Shown here in pieces: positions 24,374 through 33,590 of a stretch of 64,000 nt of DNA. The position numbers and the translations under genes were made by a program. Source of the stretch: Nocardia sp. NBC_00416 (GTDB taxonomy: Bacteria; Actinomycetota; Actinomycetes; Mycobacteriales; Mycobacteriaceae); assembly GCF_036032445.1 (NCBI RefSeq), contig NZ_CP107932.1:5830501-5894500 (forward strand). Reading direction: 5' to 3'. The first letter of the stretch is position 1. The number at the start of each line of letters is the position of its first letter. Below the pieces are notes generated by a model, which did no database searches, had not been told where the DNA came from, and saw only the letters and a list, made by a program, of their open reading frames with translations.

Positions 24374-24958
24374 TCAGACTTCCGCAGGCCAGCCGTCCGC
24401 CGGACCGGGCGGGTCGGTGTTCAGGCGGGCGGCCACCCAGTGGTCCCGCCGGATTCCCCGATGCTCGCTGCCGAGCCGGGCCAGCCCTTCGTAGCGGAAG
24501 CCGTGTGTGCGAGCGACGGCGGCGGAGGCGTGGTTTCCGGCGAACGCGCGCCAATAGATGCGGACAAGTCCCATTTCGTCCGGATCGAAGCCGAAGTCGC
24601 AGGCCAAGGTGACCGCCCGCGAGACGAGTCCCTGCTTGCGGTGTTCGGCCGCGAGCCAGAAGCCGATCTCGGCGGCGGTGTCGTCGCGGGGTCGCATGCC
24701 CAGGCTCACCGTGCCGATCAGCCGACCGTCCTCGGCGAGCCGGATACCCCAGATGGGGCTGGTGGCGGCCCAGCCCTCGGCGACGGTGTTGCCGACGAAA
24801 TCCTCGGCGTCGGCCCGGCTGTAGGGGGTCGGGACGGTCACCCATTCAGCGATCGCCGGATCCTGGCAGCAGTCGGTGATCGCCTCGATATCGGACTCCA
24901 CCGGCCGGCTCAGCCAGATGACGCCATCTGTCAAAGTGCGCTCTTCCACCCGATTCAT
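24374..24958 (-). CDS. GNAT-family N-acetyltransferase (RimJ/RimL-like)
   Basis: A 194-residue acetyl-CoA-dependent transferase of the RimJ/RimL subgroup. Visible features are the N-terminal LSRPVESDIEAITDCCQDPAIAEW block, the strand AEIGFWLAAEHRKQGLVSRA with the acetyl-CoA loop (RKQGLVS in place of the typical R/QxxGxG/A), and the family ending ASAAVARTHGFRYEG. The ATG at 24958 was chosen because the family N-terminus begins there; the frame runs on to 25360 across the sigma-factor promoter and is not credible. The target is unknown. Confidence 0.85.
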   Translation of the reverse strand: MNRVEERTLTDGVIWLSRPVESDIEAITDCCQDPAIAEWVTVPTPYSRADAEDFVGNTVAEGWAATSPIWGIRLAEDGRLIGTVSLGMRPRDDTAAEIGFWLAAEHRKQGLVSRAVTLACDFGFDPDEMGLVRIYWRAFAGNHASAAVARTHGFRYEGLARLGSEHRGIRRDHWVAARLNTDPPGPADGWPAEV

Positions 24959-25053
24959 GGTGGCAGCCGGACAGCTTTCCGGCATCTGTATTTCCCGGTC
25001 CGCGCTGCGGGGCGCCGCCGTTGGGTAGGTTCGCGCGCCGTAGAATCCGGACG

Positions 25054-25983
25054 GTGGTAGCCGCGCTTCTCGCCGACCAATTCGAGTCCCACCGCGGGCA
25101 TCTGCTGGCGGTGGCCTACCGGCTGACCGGCAGCGTGGCCGATGCTGAGGACGCGGTGCAGGAGAGTTGGCTGCGACTGGCCGGAACCTCGCAATCGGAG
25201 ATCGAAGATCTGCGGGCCTGGCTGACGACGGTGGTCTCCCGACTGTGCCTGGACCGATTACGCAGCGCGGCGGTACGCCGGGAGAGCTACGTGGGCCAGT
25301 GGCTTCCGGAACCGGTGGTGGCGCCGTTGGCGAGCGCCCCGGGACCCGACCCGCTCGCATCGGTGGTGCTGCGCCAGGAGTTCCGGATGGCCGCGCTGGT
25401 GGTGCTGGATCAGCTCACCCCGCCGCAGCGGGTCGCGTTCGTACTGCACGAGGGACTGGACGTGCCCTACGGCGAGATCGCCGGAATCCTCGATATCACC
25501 CCGGAGGCGGCCCGGCAGCTGGCCGCCCGGGCCCGTCGAGCGGTACGCGATCAGACCCCGCAACCGGCCGCCGACGGCGTCCACGACGCCGCGGTGCAGA
25601 AGTTACTGGTGGCATTGGGCACCGGTGACGCGCAGGCCGTCGCCGCGGTTCTGCACCCGGACGCGGTGATGATCGGCGATTCCGGCGGCACGACCCAGAC
25701 CGCGCGCAAGATGATCTCCGGGCCGGACAAGGTGGCCCGCCTGTTCCTCGGTCTCCTGCACCGCTACGGACTGGATCGGCCCGGGGTGGATTTCGTGTCC
25801 GAGGATGTGGAGTTCGTCCGGGTCAACGGGCAGCTCGGTCTGCTGATCCACGGCCGGGCGGGCGACGAGGTCTATCCCGGATTCGCTTCCCGGGTCATCG
25901 GGTTCGCCGTCGAGGACGGCATGATCCGGGGCGCCTACGACCATGCGAATCCGGCGAAACTACGCGGTGTCCGATTGCGCTGA
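25054..25983 (+). CDS. ECF sigma factor, SigJ/ECF41 type with C-terminal SnoaL-like domain
   Basis: A 309-residue alternative sigma factor. Region 2 (about 8-75) contains FESHRGHLLAVAYRLTGSV and DAEDAVQESWLRL; region 4 (about 115-170) contains LTPPQRVAFVLHEGLDVPYG with the helix-turn-helix. The C-terminal 130 residues form a SnoaL/NTF2-like domain ending in GMIRGAYDHANPAKL, which in ECF41 factors replaces an anti-sigma factor and regulates activity. The family partner, usually a carboxymuconolactone or oxidoreductase gene, is not adjacent; the AhpD-like and SDR genes 2-3 kb upstream are possible but separated. GTG at 25054 is chosen; an ATG at 25021 would run into the TAGAAT -10-like element. 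Confidence 0.88.
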   Translation: MVAALLADQFESHRGHLLAVAYRLTGSVADAEDAVQESWLRLAGTSQSEIEDLRAWLTTVVSRLCLDRLRSAAVRRESYVGQWLPEPVVAPLASAPGPDPLASVVLRQEFRMAALVVLDQLTPPQRVAFVLHEGLDVPYGEIAGILDITPEAARQLAARARRAVRDQTPQPAADGVHDAAVQKLLVALGTGDAQAVAAVLHPDAVMIGDSGGTTQTARKMISGPDKVARLFLGLLHRYGLDRPGVDFVSEDVEFVRVNGQLGLLIHGRAGDEVYPGFASRVIGFAVEDGMIRGAYDHANPAKLRGVRLR

Positions 25984-26018
25984 CCGGGCTGCGGGTCGAG
26001 CCCGCGTCCACCCGGTCA
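25981..26018. terminator. Bidirectional hairpin between sigma factor and LysE genes
   Basis: TGACCGGG (25981-25988, including the stop codon) pairs with CCCGGTCA (26011-26018), enclosing an inner hairpin GCGGG-TCGAG-CCCGC. It lies between convergent genes. Confidence 0.65.
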
Positions 26019-26050
26019 GGGTGTGACGCCCCCGGCTCGGGGCGAAACTC

Positions 26051-26704
26051 CTAGACGGACGCGGGCCGGGTGCGGTCGGTGAGCAGCAGGGCGGCCATCG
26101 TTCCCAGGACGGTTCCCATCAGCAGCCGCTGCACGCGCAACCACACCGGCCGCCCGCCCAGGAAGGTGGCGACGGTACCGGCCGTGCCCACGATGAGGGC
26201 GTTCACCAGCAGCGCGACCGCGATCTGCACCGCGCCCAGGATCAGGCTCTGCGACCACACCGGGCCGGCGCCGGGCGAGACGAACTGCGGGATCAGCGCC
26301 AGGTACATGACGGCGATCTTCGGGTTCAGCAGATTGGTCACCAGGCCCATGGCGAACAGCCGCCGGGCCGGATCGCGGGGGAGCGTCTGCGGTGCGAACG
26401 CCGAGACACCGCCCGGCCTGACGGCCTGCCAGGCCAACCACAGCAGATAGCAGGCGCCGGCGATCTTGAGTCCCGCGTACAGCTCTGGGACCAGTGTGAA
26501 TACCGCGGTGATCCCGGTGGCGGCGGCCGTGAGGTACACGCCGAACCCCGCAGCGACCCCGGCCAGTGAGATCATCCCGGCCCGCCTGCCCTGCGAGATG
26601 GTCCGGGAGACCAGGTACATCATGTTCGGGCCGGGCGTGAGCACCAGTCCGAGAGCCGCAACCGCCACTCCGGCCAGCGCCGAGATCTCGATCATGGTTC
26701 CCAT
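26051..26704 (-). CDS. LysE/RhtB-family exporter
   Basis: Integral membrane exporter of 217 residues with about six membrane segments. The family signature LTPGPNMMYLVSRTISQGRRAG lies near residues 23-44 and NLLNPKIAVMYLALIPQFV near 124. Family members export amino acids such as lysine, threonine or homoserine lactones; the substrate cannot be inferred here. Two possible ATG starts (26704 and 26695) differ by three residues. It is convergent with the sigma factor gene, without further operon partners. Confidence 0.9.
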   Translation of the reverse strand: MGTMIEISALAGVAVAALGLVLTPGPNMMYLVSRTISQGRRAGMISLAGVAAGFGVYLTAAATGITAVFTLVPELYAGLKIAGACYLLWLAWQAVRPGGVSAFAPQTLPRDPARRLFAMGLVTNLLNPKIAVMYLALIPQFVSPGAGPVWSQSLILGAVQIAVALLVNALIVGTAGTVATFLGGRPVWLRVQRLLMGTVLGTMAALLLTDRTRPASV

Positions 26705-26954
26705 ACTGGATACATCGGACGATCGTGTCTCGGGCCAGTTGGCAGCCGCTGGCCCTGCTGGTCCCGCTCAGGGGAGGGCCGGTCTGCCCGGGACCGGGCA
26801 GCGGTCCCGGCGCCGACCGTGAGCCGCCGCGCGTCGGCGCTCGTCCGGTTCCGGCCGCCCCCGCGCCCCGATATGGGCTTTTCCCGTCGCCGCCCGGGGC
26901 GCTGTCGGTGCTATCGGGGACAATGGGCGGCAGCCGAGGTGAGGGAGGTGTCCC

Positions 26955-28625
26955 GTGGCGGACGGGCCGCTGATCGTGCAGAGCGATAAAACAGTCCTGT
27001 TGGAGGTCGATCACGAACTCGCGAATGTGGCGCGCCAGGCGATCGCCCCGTTCGCCGAGCTGGAGCGGGCTCCCGAACACGTGCACACCTATCGGGTCAC
27101 ACCGTTGGCCCTGTGGAACGCACGCGCGGCCGGCCACGACGCGGAGCAGGTGGTGGACGCGCTGGTCGGCCATTCGCGCTTCCCGGTACCCCAGCCGCTG
27201 CTCGTCGATATCGTCGAGACGATGGCCCGCTACGGGCGATTGCAGCTGGTCAAGCATCCGGCGCACGGGCTCACCCTGGTGAGTCTGGACCGCGCGGTGC
27301 TCGCCGAGGTGCTGCGGCACAAGAAGATCGCGCCGATGCTGGGCGAGCGGATCGACGACGACACGGTGATCGTGCACCCGTCCGAGCGCGGGCACATCAA
27401 ACAGCAACTGCTCAAGATCGGCTGGCCGGCCGAGGACCTGGCCGGCTACGTCGACGGTGAAGCCCATGCCATCGATCTGGACTTCCAGGGCGCCGCCTGG
27501 CAGTTGCGCGACTATCAGGAGATGGCCGCCGATTCGTTCTGGGCCGGTGGGTCGGGTGTGGTGGTACTGCCCTGCGGGGCCGGTAAGACGATGGTCGGCG
27601 CGGCCGCGATGGCACGCGCGAAGGCAACCACTCTGATCCTGGTGACAAATACGGTCGCCGGCCGGCAGTGGCGGCGTGAGCTGCTCGCGCGGACCTCGCT
27701 CACCGAGGAGGAGATCGGTGAGTACTCCGGGGAGCGCAAGGAGATCCGGCCGGTCACCATCGCCACCTACCAGGTCATCACCCGGAAATCGAAGGGCGAG
27801 TACAAACATCTGGAGCTCTTCGACAGCCGCGACTGGGGCCTGGTGATCTACGACGAAGTGCATCTGCTGCCCGCCCCCGTGTTCCGGATGACGGCCGATC
27901 TGCAGTCCCGGCGCCGGCTCGGCCTCACCGCGACCCTGGTGCGTGAGGACGGTCGCGAGGGTGATGTGTTCTCGCTGATCGGGCCCAAACGTTATGACGC
28001 GCCGTGGAAGGATATCGAGGCCCAGGGCTGGATCGCGCCGGCCGAATGCATCGAGGTCCGGGTCACGCTGACCGACGCCGAGCGGATGTCCTACGCGACC
28101 GCCGAACCCGAGGAACGCTACAAACTCTGCTCCACCGCGCACACCAAGATCGCGGTGGTGAAATCCATCCTCGCCCGGCACACCGGGGCGCCCACCCTGG
28201 TGATCGGCGCCTATCTGGACCAGCTGGAAGAACTGGGCGCCGCATTGGATGCCCCCGTGATCCAGGGCTCCACCAAGAACAAGGAGCGCGAGGCGCTCTT
28301 CGACGCATTCCGGCGCGGCGAGATTCCGGTACTCGTGGTCAGCAAGGTCGCGAACTTCTCGATCGATCTGCCGGAGGCATCGGTGGCGGTGCAGGTTTCC
28401 GGGACGTTCGGTTCACGGCAGGAGGAGGCTCAGCGGTTGGGCCGGTTGCTGCGGCCCAAACAGGACGGCGGTCAGGCCCATTTCTATTCGGTGGTGGCGC
28501 GCGACACGCTGGACGCCGATTATGCGGCGCATCGGCAACGTTTCCTCGCCGAGCAGGGTTATGCCTATCGGATAACCGACGCCGACGATCTGCTGGGCCC
28601 CGCGATCGGGCCCAGCGACCAATAA
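26955..28625 (+). CDS. ercc3: XPB/ERCC3-type DNA helicase
   Basis: Superfamily 2 3'-5' DNA helicase of 556 residues, close in sequence and length to M. tuberculosis Rv0861c (Ercc3/XPB). Motif I is LPCGAGKT near 207, motif II is YDEVHLLPAP near 299, motif III is LGLTATLVREDGRE and motif VI is QEEAQRLGRLLRPK. The N-terminal 180 residues hold the damage-recognition-like domain. It likely acts in DNA repair or remodelling. GTG at 26955 with GGGAGG upstream is the start. The Rv0862c-like gene downstream is its usual neighbour in mycolata. Confidence 0.95.
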   Translation: MADGPLIVQSDKTVLLEVDHELANVARQAIAPFAELERAPEHVHTYRVTPLALWNARAAGHDAEQVVDALVGHSRFPVPQPLLVDIVETMARYGRLQLVKHPAHGLTLVSLDRAVLAEVLRHKKIAPMLGERIDDDTVIVHPSERGHIKQQLLKIGWPAEDLAGYVDGEAHAIDLDFQGAAWQLRDYQEMAADSFWAGGSGVVVLPCGAGKTMVGAAAMARAKATTLILVTNTVAGRQWRRELLARTSLTEEEIGEYSGERKEIRPVTIATYQVITRKSKGEYKHLELFDSRDWGLVIYDEVHLLPAPVFRMTADLQSRRRLGLTATLVREDGREGDVFSLIGPKRYDAPWKDIEAQGWIAPAECIEVRVTLTDAERMSYATAEPEERYKLCSTAHTKIAVVKSILARHTGAPTLVIGAYLDQLEELGAALDAPVIQGSTKNKEREALFDAFRRGEIPVLVVSKVANFSIDLPEASVAVQVSGTFGSRQEEAQRLGRLLRPKQDGGQAHFYSVVARDTLDADYAAHRQRFLAEQGYAYRITDADDLLGPAIGPSDQ

Positions 28626-28665
28626 AGGCGTTCCGAACCCGACGACCTGTGTTAGGAAGGGCGAC

Positions 28666-29334
28666 GTGCGACGCTTCGAATTCGCGGTGGACCGCCGACA
28701 TGCCCACGCTGTCAACGAAGTAGTCGCGGGGCGGCGCCGGGTGCGGCTCGCCGCGGTCCCCGCCGCCCTGCTCGCCGCGGCCGCCACCGCCTATCTGGTG
28801 TGGCTGGGACATCCCTGGTCCTATCCGCTGGCCCTGGCCTGCGCGCTGGGCGCGGTCACCGCCCTCTGGGTGGCGCTATGGGCGCCGCGTCGCACCGGAA
28901 TCGTTCGGCTCTACGCCGAAGGCGAACTGGTTCCGGCGGTGGTCTCGCTGATCCAGCCTCGGGGTGCGGTACTGCTCGCACTGGTCAATGTGGCGCGTCG
29001 TGACAACGGAGAATCGCGGTACGCGCTGGTCACCAAGACGGTGCGGCAGCTTCCGGGCCATCGGGTGGCCGAAGGCGAGCGGGTGCCGGCGATCGCGGTC
29101 CGCGCAGACCGGACCACTCGGTCGATCGGGGAACGCTGGTTACCGGTCGACGCGATGCCGATCGCCTGGGGGACATCGGATACCGCGGTGATCGACCGGG
29201 CCCGTGCGTCCATCGCCGAGATCGAATGGCGTTTGCTCGCTGATAATCTCGCTCGCGCCGAAGAAGTGCAGCGCAGTGCGGCCAAGCGGTTGCTGCTCGA
29301 TCCGGGCCGGCTGCCGGAGGGTCTCGGCGCCTGA
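28666..29334 (+). CDS. DUF3239 membrane protein
   Basis: A 222-residue protein with two adjacent membrane helices (about residues 28-75) and a following soluble domain with LYAEGELVPAVVSLIQPRG and ALVNVARRDNG. It matches the pattern of actinobacterial DUF3239 proteins, function unknown. GTG at 28666 has AGGAAGGG 4-10 bases upstream. It follows the XPB helicase after 40 bases on the same strand, so the two may share a message. Confidence 0.75.
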   Translation: MRRFEFAVDRRHAHAVNEVVAGRRRVRLAAVPAALLAAAATAYLVWLGHPWSYPLALACALGAVTALWVALWAPRRTGIVRLYAEGELVPAVVSLIQPRGAVLLALVNVARRDNGESRYALVTKTVRQLPGHRVAEGERVPAIAVRADRTTRSIGERWLPVDAMPIAWGTSDTAVIDRARASIAEIEWRLLADNLARAEEVQRSAAKRLLLDPGRLPEGLGA

Positions 29335-29478
29335 ATCCGCCCGCCGCGCAAACCCGCGGACCGGGACCTGGTCGCGCGCCGTGTGTTCGGGGGTACCGCC
29401 ATCCGGGGTGGATTGCGACTAACGTCGTCGAGCGGGTCACCGCAGCGAGCGCACGCCGATCACGGAAGGTGGAACCGC

Positions 29479-30882
29479 ATGAGACTCACCCGCTGGCTGA
29501 TCGCCGGGGTGGTTGTGCTGTCGAGTCCGACTTTGACGCCTGCCGCGGCGCAGGCGCCGTCCGGGCCGTTGGCGGGCGCGCAGGGTTTGGGCGATCCGTA
29601 CTTTCCGCTGGACGGCAACGGCGGCTACGACGTCGAGCACTACGACGTGACGCTCGGTTACGATCCGGCCGGCCACCAGCTCACCGGGTCGACCCGGATC
29701 GATGCGAATGCCACCCAGCCGCTCACTTCGTTCGATCTCGACTACACCGGTCCTCAGGTGCGGGCGGTACGGGTGAACGATCTGCCCGCCGACTTCGAAT
29801 GGCGGAAACCGCACGAACTGGTCGTTCATCCGCCGCTGCCGCTGCTGCCGGGACTGCCGTTCACTGTGACGGTCGACTACGCGGGCACGGCCGCCGATAC
29901 CCGCGGCGAGGGCTGGACCTACTCGCCGACCGGCGGCGCATTCGCAGCGGGAGAACCACATTCGGCCTCCACCTGGTATCCGCTCAACGACTCCCCGCGG
30001 GACAAGGCCACCTTCACCCTGCACGCGACCGTGCCCGCCGAATGGGAAGTGATGTCGGGCGGGGTGCGGACGCGCGACGAGGTACGCGGCGGTTTTCGGA
30101 CGGTCAGCTGGGAACAGCGCCAACCGGTGATCGGATACCTCACCACCGTCGCCATCGACCGGTTCGACTATCTCGAGCAGCGCCGCGCGAACGGCACCCC
30201 CTTGCTGAGCGCGTTCGCCCCCGGGGTCGGGAACCTGCGCGAACACGAAGAACGCCTGCCGGAGATCCTCGATTTCGCCGAAAGCCTCTACGGCCCGTAT
30301 CCGTTCGACGCCGCCGGCGGTATCTATCTGGCCGCCGAGATCCCGTTCTCCCTGGAAACTCAGACCCGGCCCACCTACGCGGCGTGGGCCGACCTGAACA
30401 CTGTGGTGCACGAGGTGGCTCACCAGTGGTGGGGTGATTCGGTCTCGGTACACAGCTGGTCCGATATCTGTCTCAACGAATGCATCGCCAGCTATACCGC
30501 CGACTTCTTGTGGCCGGAGCGCAAAGAGGGCGTCGATATCGATGCCCGGTACCGCGACAGGATCCGGAAGGCGCTGGCGAAGCCGAGTTTCTGGGAAGTG
30601 CCGCTGGAGGATCCCGGGGCGGACAAGCTGTTCACCTCGGTGTACTACAAGGGACCGCTGTTCATGCACGCGCTGCGTAAACAGCTGGGGGACACCGTAT
30701 TCTTCGGGGCGTTGCGGGAGTTCATGACAGCGCACGCCTATGGTCACGCGTCGATGCCGGAGTTCCGGGCGTTCATCCAGTCGAAATCATCGACCGACCT
30801 CACCGGATTCCTCGATGCCTGGTTGCGCGGTACCACGCCGCCGCCGGAGCAGTACCTCTATCCGGGGTCTTTGCGCGGCTGA
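29479..30882 (+). CDS. Secreted M1-family metallopeptidase
   Basis: A 467-residue zinc aminopeptidase-like protein with an N-terminal signal peptide (about 1-25, ending TPAAAQA). The zinc site HEVAHQWWG near residue 311 is followed after exactly 18 residues by Glu in NECIAS, giving HExxH-x18-E. The substrate loop reads FSLETQTRP rather than the classic GxMEN, as in the short secreted actinobacterial M1 enzymes. The usual C-terminal helical domain of large M1 enzymes is absent. ATG at 29479 is preceded by GGAAGGTGG. It likely acts on peptides outside the cell or in the envelope. Confidence 0.9.
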   Translation: MRLTRWLIAGVVVLSSPTLTPAAAQAPSGPLAGAQGLGDPYFPLDGNGGYDVEHYDVTLGYDPAGHQLTGSTRIDANATQPLTSFDLDYTGPQVRAVRVNDLPADFEWRKPHELVVHPPLPLLPGLPFTVTVDYAGTAADTRGEGWTYSPTGGAFAAGEPHSASTWYPLNDSPRDKATFTLHATVPAEWEVMSGGVRTRDEVRGGFRTVSWEQRQPVIGYLTTVAIDRFDYLEQRRANGTPLLSAFAPGVGNLREHEERLPEILDFAESLYGPYPFDAAGGIYLAAEIPFSLETQTRPTYAAWADLNTVVHEVAHQWWGDSVSVHSWSDICLNECIASYTADFLWPERKEGVDIDARYRDRIRKALAKPSFWEVPLEDPGADKLFTSVYYKGPLFMHALRKQLGDTVFFGALREFMTAHAYGHASMPEFRAFIQSKSSTDLTGFLDAWLRGTTPPPEQYLYPGSLRG

Positions 30883-30905
30883 ATGAAACGAACCGGCCCG
30901 CGCCG

Positions 30906-33179
30906 CTATTCGAGCAACGCGACCGACGAGATCCGGTGCAGGGTGAACTGGCGGACCGTTCCGGTGACCGGGTCCATGGCGTCGAGTTGGCCGTTGCCGA
31001 CCCGCACCGGCTCGACGACACGCTGGATCGCCGTCCCTTTGGCATCGACGTAGCCGATGTGCACCTGCCGTCGCACCCGCGCCGCCAATTGCAGCAGGGC
31101 AAGGGCGGCGGCCGTGCTGGTGCGGCTGCCGTCGCTGCGGACCGCCTGCCCGGACGCGGCGGTGGCGGCCCGGTCACCGGCCCGGAGTTCGGTGACCAGC
31201 AACTCCAGCTGCTCGGCGGTCGGCGGGGAGGGGCGGTACGGCTGCCGGGCCAGCGGCCGCACATTGATCCGCGCCCCCCGCTGACGGAGATCCACGATCG
31301 CGCCGGACGCGTCCTCACCGGCGGGCGCGAAACCCGCGCCGCGCAACTGCTCGAACAGTTCGCCCAGCGGCGCCTGCGATATCGCCACGGTCGGCGCGAT
31401 CGCGCGCAGCGCGAGGGCTTCGGCGACCGGTGCGGCCAGCACCTGCGCGAGCAGCACGGGATCCTCGCTGCGCACGAACGACTGCGCCATCCCGGCCCGC
31501 AGACGACCGTGCCGTCGCGCCACATCGTCGATGAGATAGCTGAGAGTCTGCGGAACCGGGGTGCGGGAGTGACGGTCGAAGAGGCTGTGCAGTTCCGCGG
31601 CGGTGAATCCGGCGTCGAGCGCGCGGCGCAGCGAGGATTCACCGAGCCGGTAGACCGTCGCCGCTCCCGCCGATTCCACATCGGCGACCAGTTCGATCCG
31701 GCGCTGCAGATCGGCGGTGAGCGGGCCGGGGGCCACCACCGTCAGATCGGCCTGGACCAGGACATGATCGACGGGGTCGGGTAGGGCGGCCTCGAGTTCC
31801 GCCTCGGCGGCGGCAGCCGTACCGCGCAGTAGCATCCGCGCGGCCGCGGTGAGCGCGCCGCGGCCGACCAGCCCCAGCGCGGCGGCCTCGTGCAGCGTGT
31901 TGTCCACCACTCGGCCCCGGAAATGCCGGCGCCGCCGGGGCGTACGCCAGGCCAACAGGCGGGCGAGGCCGGCGGGATCGAGTTCGGTGCCGGGCGGTTG
32001 CTCGGCGAGTACCTCGAGTACGGTCCGGCGGTCCCGCACGGCGTAGGGGATCCGGAGTTCGTGTGCGAGCGCCGCCAGCGGCTTGTCGGCGGCGTCGCGC
32101 AGCCCGATCATCCAGGGGTTGCGGTCCAATTCCAGCCAGGCGTGCGCCAGTGGGATCCAGCGTCGCGCCGGCGGCGCCTCCAGCCACGAATCAGCGGCGG
32201 GAGTGGGCGCCCAGAAATCGTCGGCGTCGGCTTCGGGAGGTGGATCAGGGAAGCCCTTCTCGATGAGTTTCGCCGCGGCGAGCAGCTCCACCAGGAGTCC
32301 GGCTCGTGTCTCGTCGACACCGGCGGCCTTGGCTATCCGCCGCATTTCCCGCACTCCGAGACCGCCGGCACGCAGGGCCGGTGCGGGTAACTGGCCCAGC
32401 ACCTCGAGGATCGCGGCGCAATGCCGGAGCAGTTCCCCCACCTCACCGGCGCCGACCCCGTTCACCTCGGCTAGCTGGTGTGCGGTGGCCACCGGTTCGG
32501 GTGGCGTGAGTTGATATGGATCGGTGACCGGTTCCGAACGCAGCAGTTGGCCGACGGCCGGCGGCAGTTCCACCGTCTCGTCGTCGATCCGGCGCAGCAG
32601 CCGTCGCACCAGCAGCTGGGGCACCGGCCGGTCGGCCGGCGCGTCGGGCGCGGCGTCGCGGGTGCGCCCCCGCGGCCCGGTCTCGGCGAGCTTGTCGAGC
32701 AGCGCGCGTTCGGCGGCGGAGAGGTCGGCGAGGGCGGTGGCGATCTCGGGTTCGGTGAGCGCATCGGCAGATTCCGCTCCGCTGCCCAGCGACCACGGCA
32801 GGGCCTCGGCAGTGGCGGGCACCAGCCGGATCCGGTCGCCCTCGAACCAGAGCAGCGCCCGGTCGGCCAGTTCGGTGACGGTAGCGTCCACCGTCGCGGC
32901 CTTGGCGCGGCCGCGCAGCGCCCGCTTCAACTCCGTGCGCGTCAGGGGTTCGCCACCGGCCGCGGTATGGACGGCGAGCGCCTCGACGACTCCGAAAGCC
33001 ACCGTGTTCAGGTCGTCGGCCGCCCGCAGCACCGAGGCGCGTTGTTCGGCGCGGCCGGCGAGCACCGCCATCGAAGAAGGTAGTGGCACCGCGAGATCGG
33101 GCCGGCGTTCGAGCAGAGCGACCAACTGCGCGTCGGATCGGGCGCCGAGCCAGGCGGTGTACGAGTCTTGGCCGGTCAT
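30906..33179 (-). CDS. Helicase-associated (XPB/Ssl2-like) and WYL-domain protein, Rv0862c-like
   Basis: A 757-residue protein without helicase motifs. It contains a central helicase-associated domain (Helicase_C_3 type; VDHVLVQADLTVVAPGPL near 480) and a C-terminal WYL-like module (QVHIGYVDAKGT and PVRVGNGQLDAMD, residues about 700-757). Together with the XPB gene 2 kb upstream it reproduces the Rv0861c-Rv0862c pairing of M. tuberculosis. A role in sensing or processing DNA with the helicase is a reasonable inference, but no activity is known to me. The start is ATG at 33179 (MTGQDSYTAWL). Confidence 0.85.
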   Translation of the reverse strand: MTGQDSYTAWLGARSDAQLVALLERRPDLAVPLPSSMAVLAGRAEQRASVLRAADDLNTVAFGVVEALAVHTAAGGEPLTRTELKRALRGRAKAATVDATVTELADRALLWFEGDRIRLVPATAEALPWSLGSGAESADALTEPEIATALADLSAAERALLDKLAETGPRGRTRDAAPDAPADRPVPQLLVRRLLRRIDDETVELPPAVGQLLRSEPVTDPYQLTPPEPVATAHQLAEVNGVGAGEVGELLRHCAAILEVLGQLPAPALRAGGLGVREMRRIAKAAGVDETRAGLLVELLAAAKLIEKGFPDPPPEADADDFWAPTPAADSWLEAPPARRWIPLAHAWLELDRNPWMIGLRDAADKPLAALAHELRIPYAVRDRRTVLEVLAEQPPGTELDPAGLARLLAWRTPRRRRHFRGRVVDNTLHEAAALGLVGRGALTAAARMLLRGTAAAAEAELEAALPDPVDHVLVQADLTVVAPGPLTADLQRRIELVADVESAGAATVYRLGESSLRRALDAGFTAAELHSLFDRHSRTPVPQTLSYLIDDVARRHGRLRAGMAQSFVRSEDPVLLAQVLAAPVAEALALRAIAPTVAISQAPLGELFEQLRGAGFAPAGEDASGAIVDLRQRGARINVRPLARQPYRPSPPTAEQLELLVTELRAGDRAATAASGQAVRSDGSRTSTAAALALLQLAARVRRQVHIGYVDAKGTAIQRVVEPVRVGNGQLDAMDPVTGTVRQFTLHRISSVALLE

Positions 33180-33331
33180 CCGGTCCAGACTAGCTGTGGA
33201 CCGGGAATGCGGCGGGGTGCGGGCGGGTGGCCGTCGGATCGCACGGCCGGGAGCGCTCGTCCGGTATCCGTGGTGGTCGTTCGACGTGGTAGTCGTACCG
33301 GCCGCCGGCAGGGACGTGCCAGAATGAGGGC

Positions 33332-33520
33332 GTGGTGAACAAATCGAAGAAACCCTACGTCGACAACGGCTGGCCCGAGGTGGCCGACGGCGATCATGCT
33401 GTCACCGAGTTGTCGTCGGCTCGCTCCGGTAATCTCTCGCCCTTCGGTGAGGACACCGAGTTCCCGGTGGCTGCCGAGCAGCTGCCGTATCTGCACCCGC
33501 GCACAGTGATCAACCGCTGA
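33332..33520 (+). CDS. Small conserved protein, Rv0863-like position
   Basis: A 62-residue polar protein, start GTG at 33332 (or the next GTG), beginning MVNKSKKPYVDNGWPEVADG and ending LHPRTVINR. It has no domain I recognise. The N-terminal KPYVDNGWPEVADGDHAV pattern looks conserved and the codon use is coding-like. It sits between the Rv0862c-like gene and rpf, as Rv0863 does in M. tuberculosis. A strong bidirectional terminator follows. Confidence 0.65.
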   Translation: MVNKSKKPYVDNGWPEVADGDHAVTELSSARSGNLSPFGEDTEFPVAAEQLPYLHPRTVINR

Positions 33521-33530
33521 GCGGACGAAA

Positions 33531-33574
33531 CGAAAGAACCCCGCGTCACCGGTAGGTGAGGCGGGGTTCTTTCG
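33531..33574. terminator. Bidirectional terminator between small gene and rpf
   Basis: CGAAAGAACCCCGC pairs perfectly with GCGGGGTTCTTTCG (14 bp), with an inner TCACC/GGTGA stem. A- and T-rich ends on both sides allow termination in both directions between convergent genes. Confidence 0.92.
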
Positions 33575-33590
33575 TAGTCGGTGTTGCCGC

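Noticed and set aside
26016..28181. 721-codon minus-strand open frame over the XPB helicase
   Set aside because: Its 5' two-thirds is antiparallel to the helicase and its 3' end runs in another frame over lysE. The helicase has clear family motifs; this frame has none.
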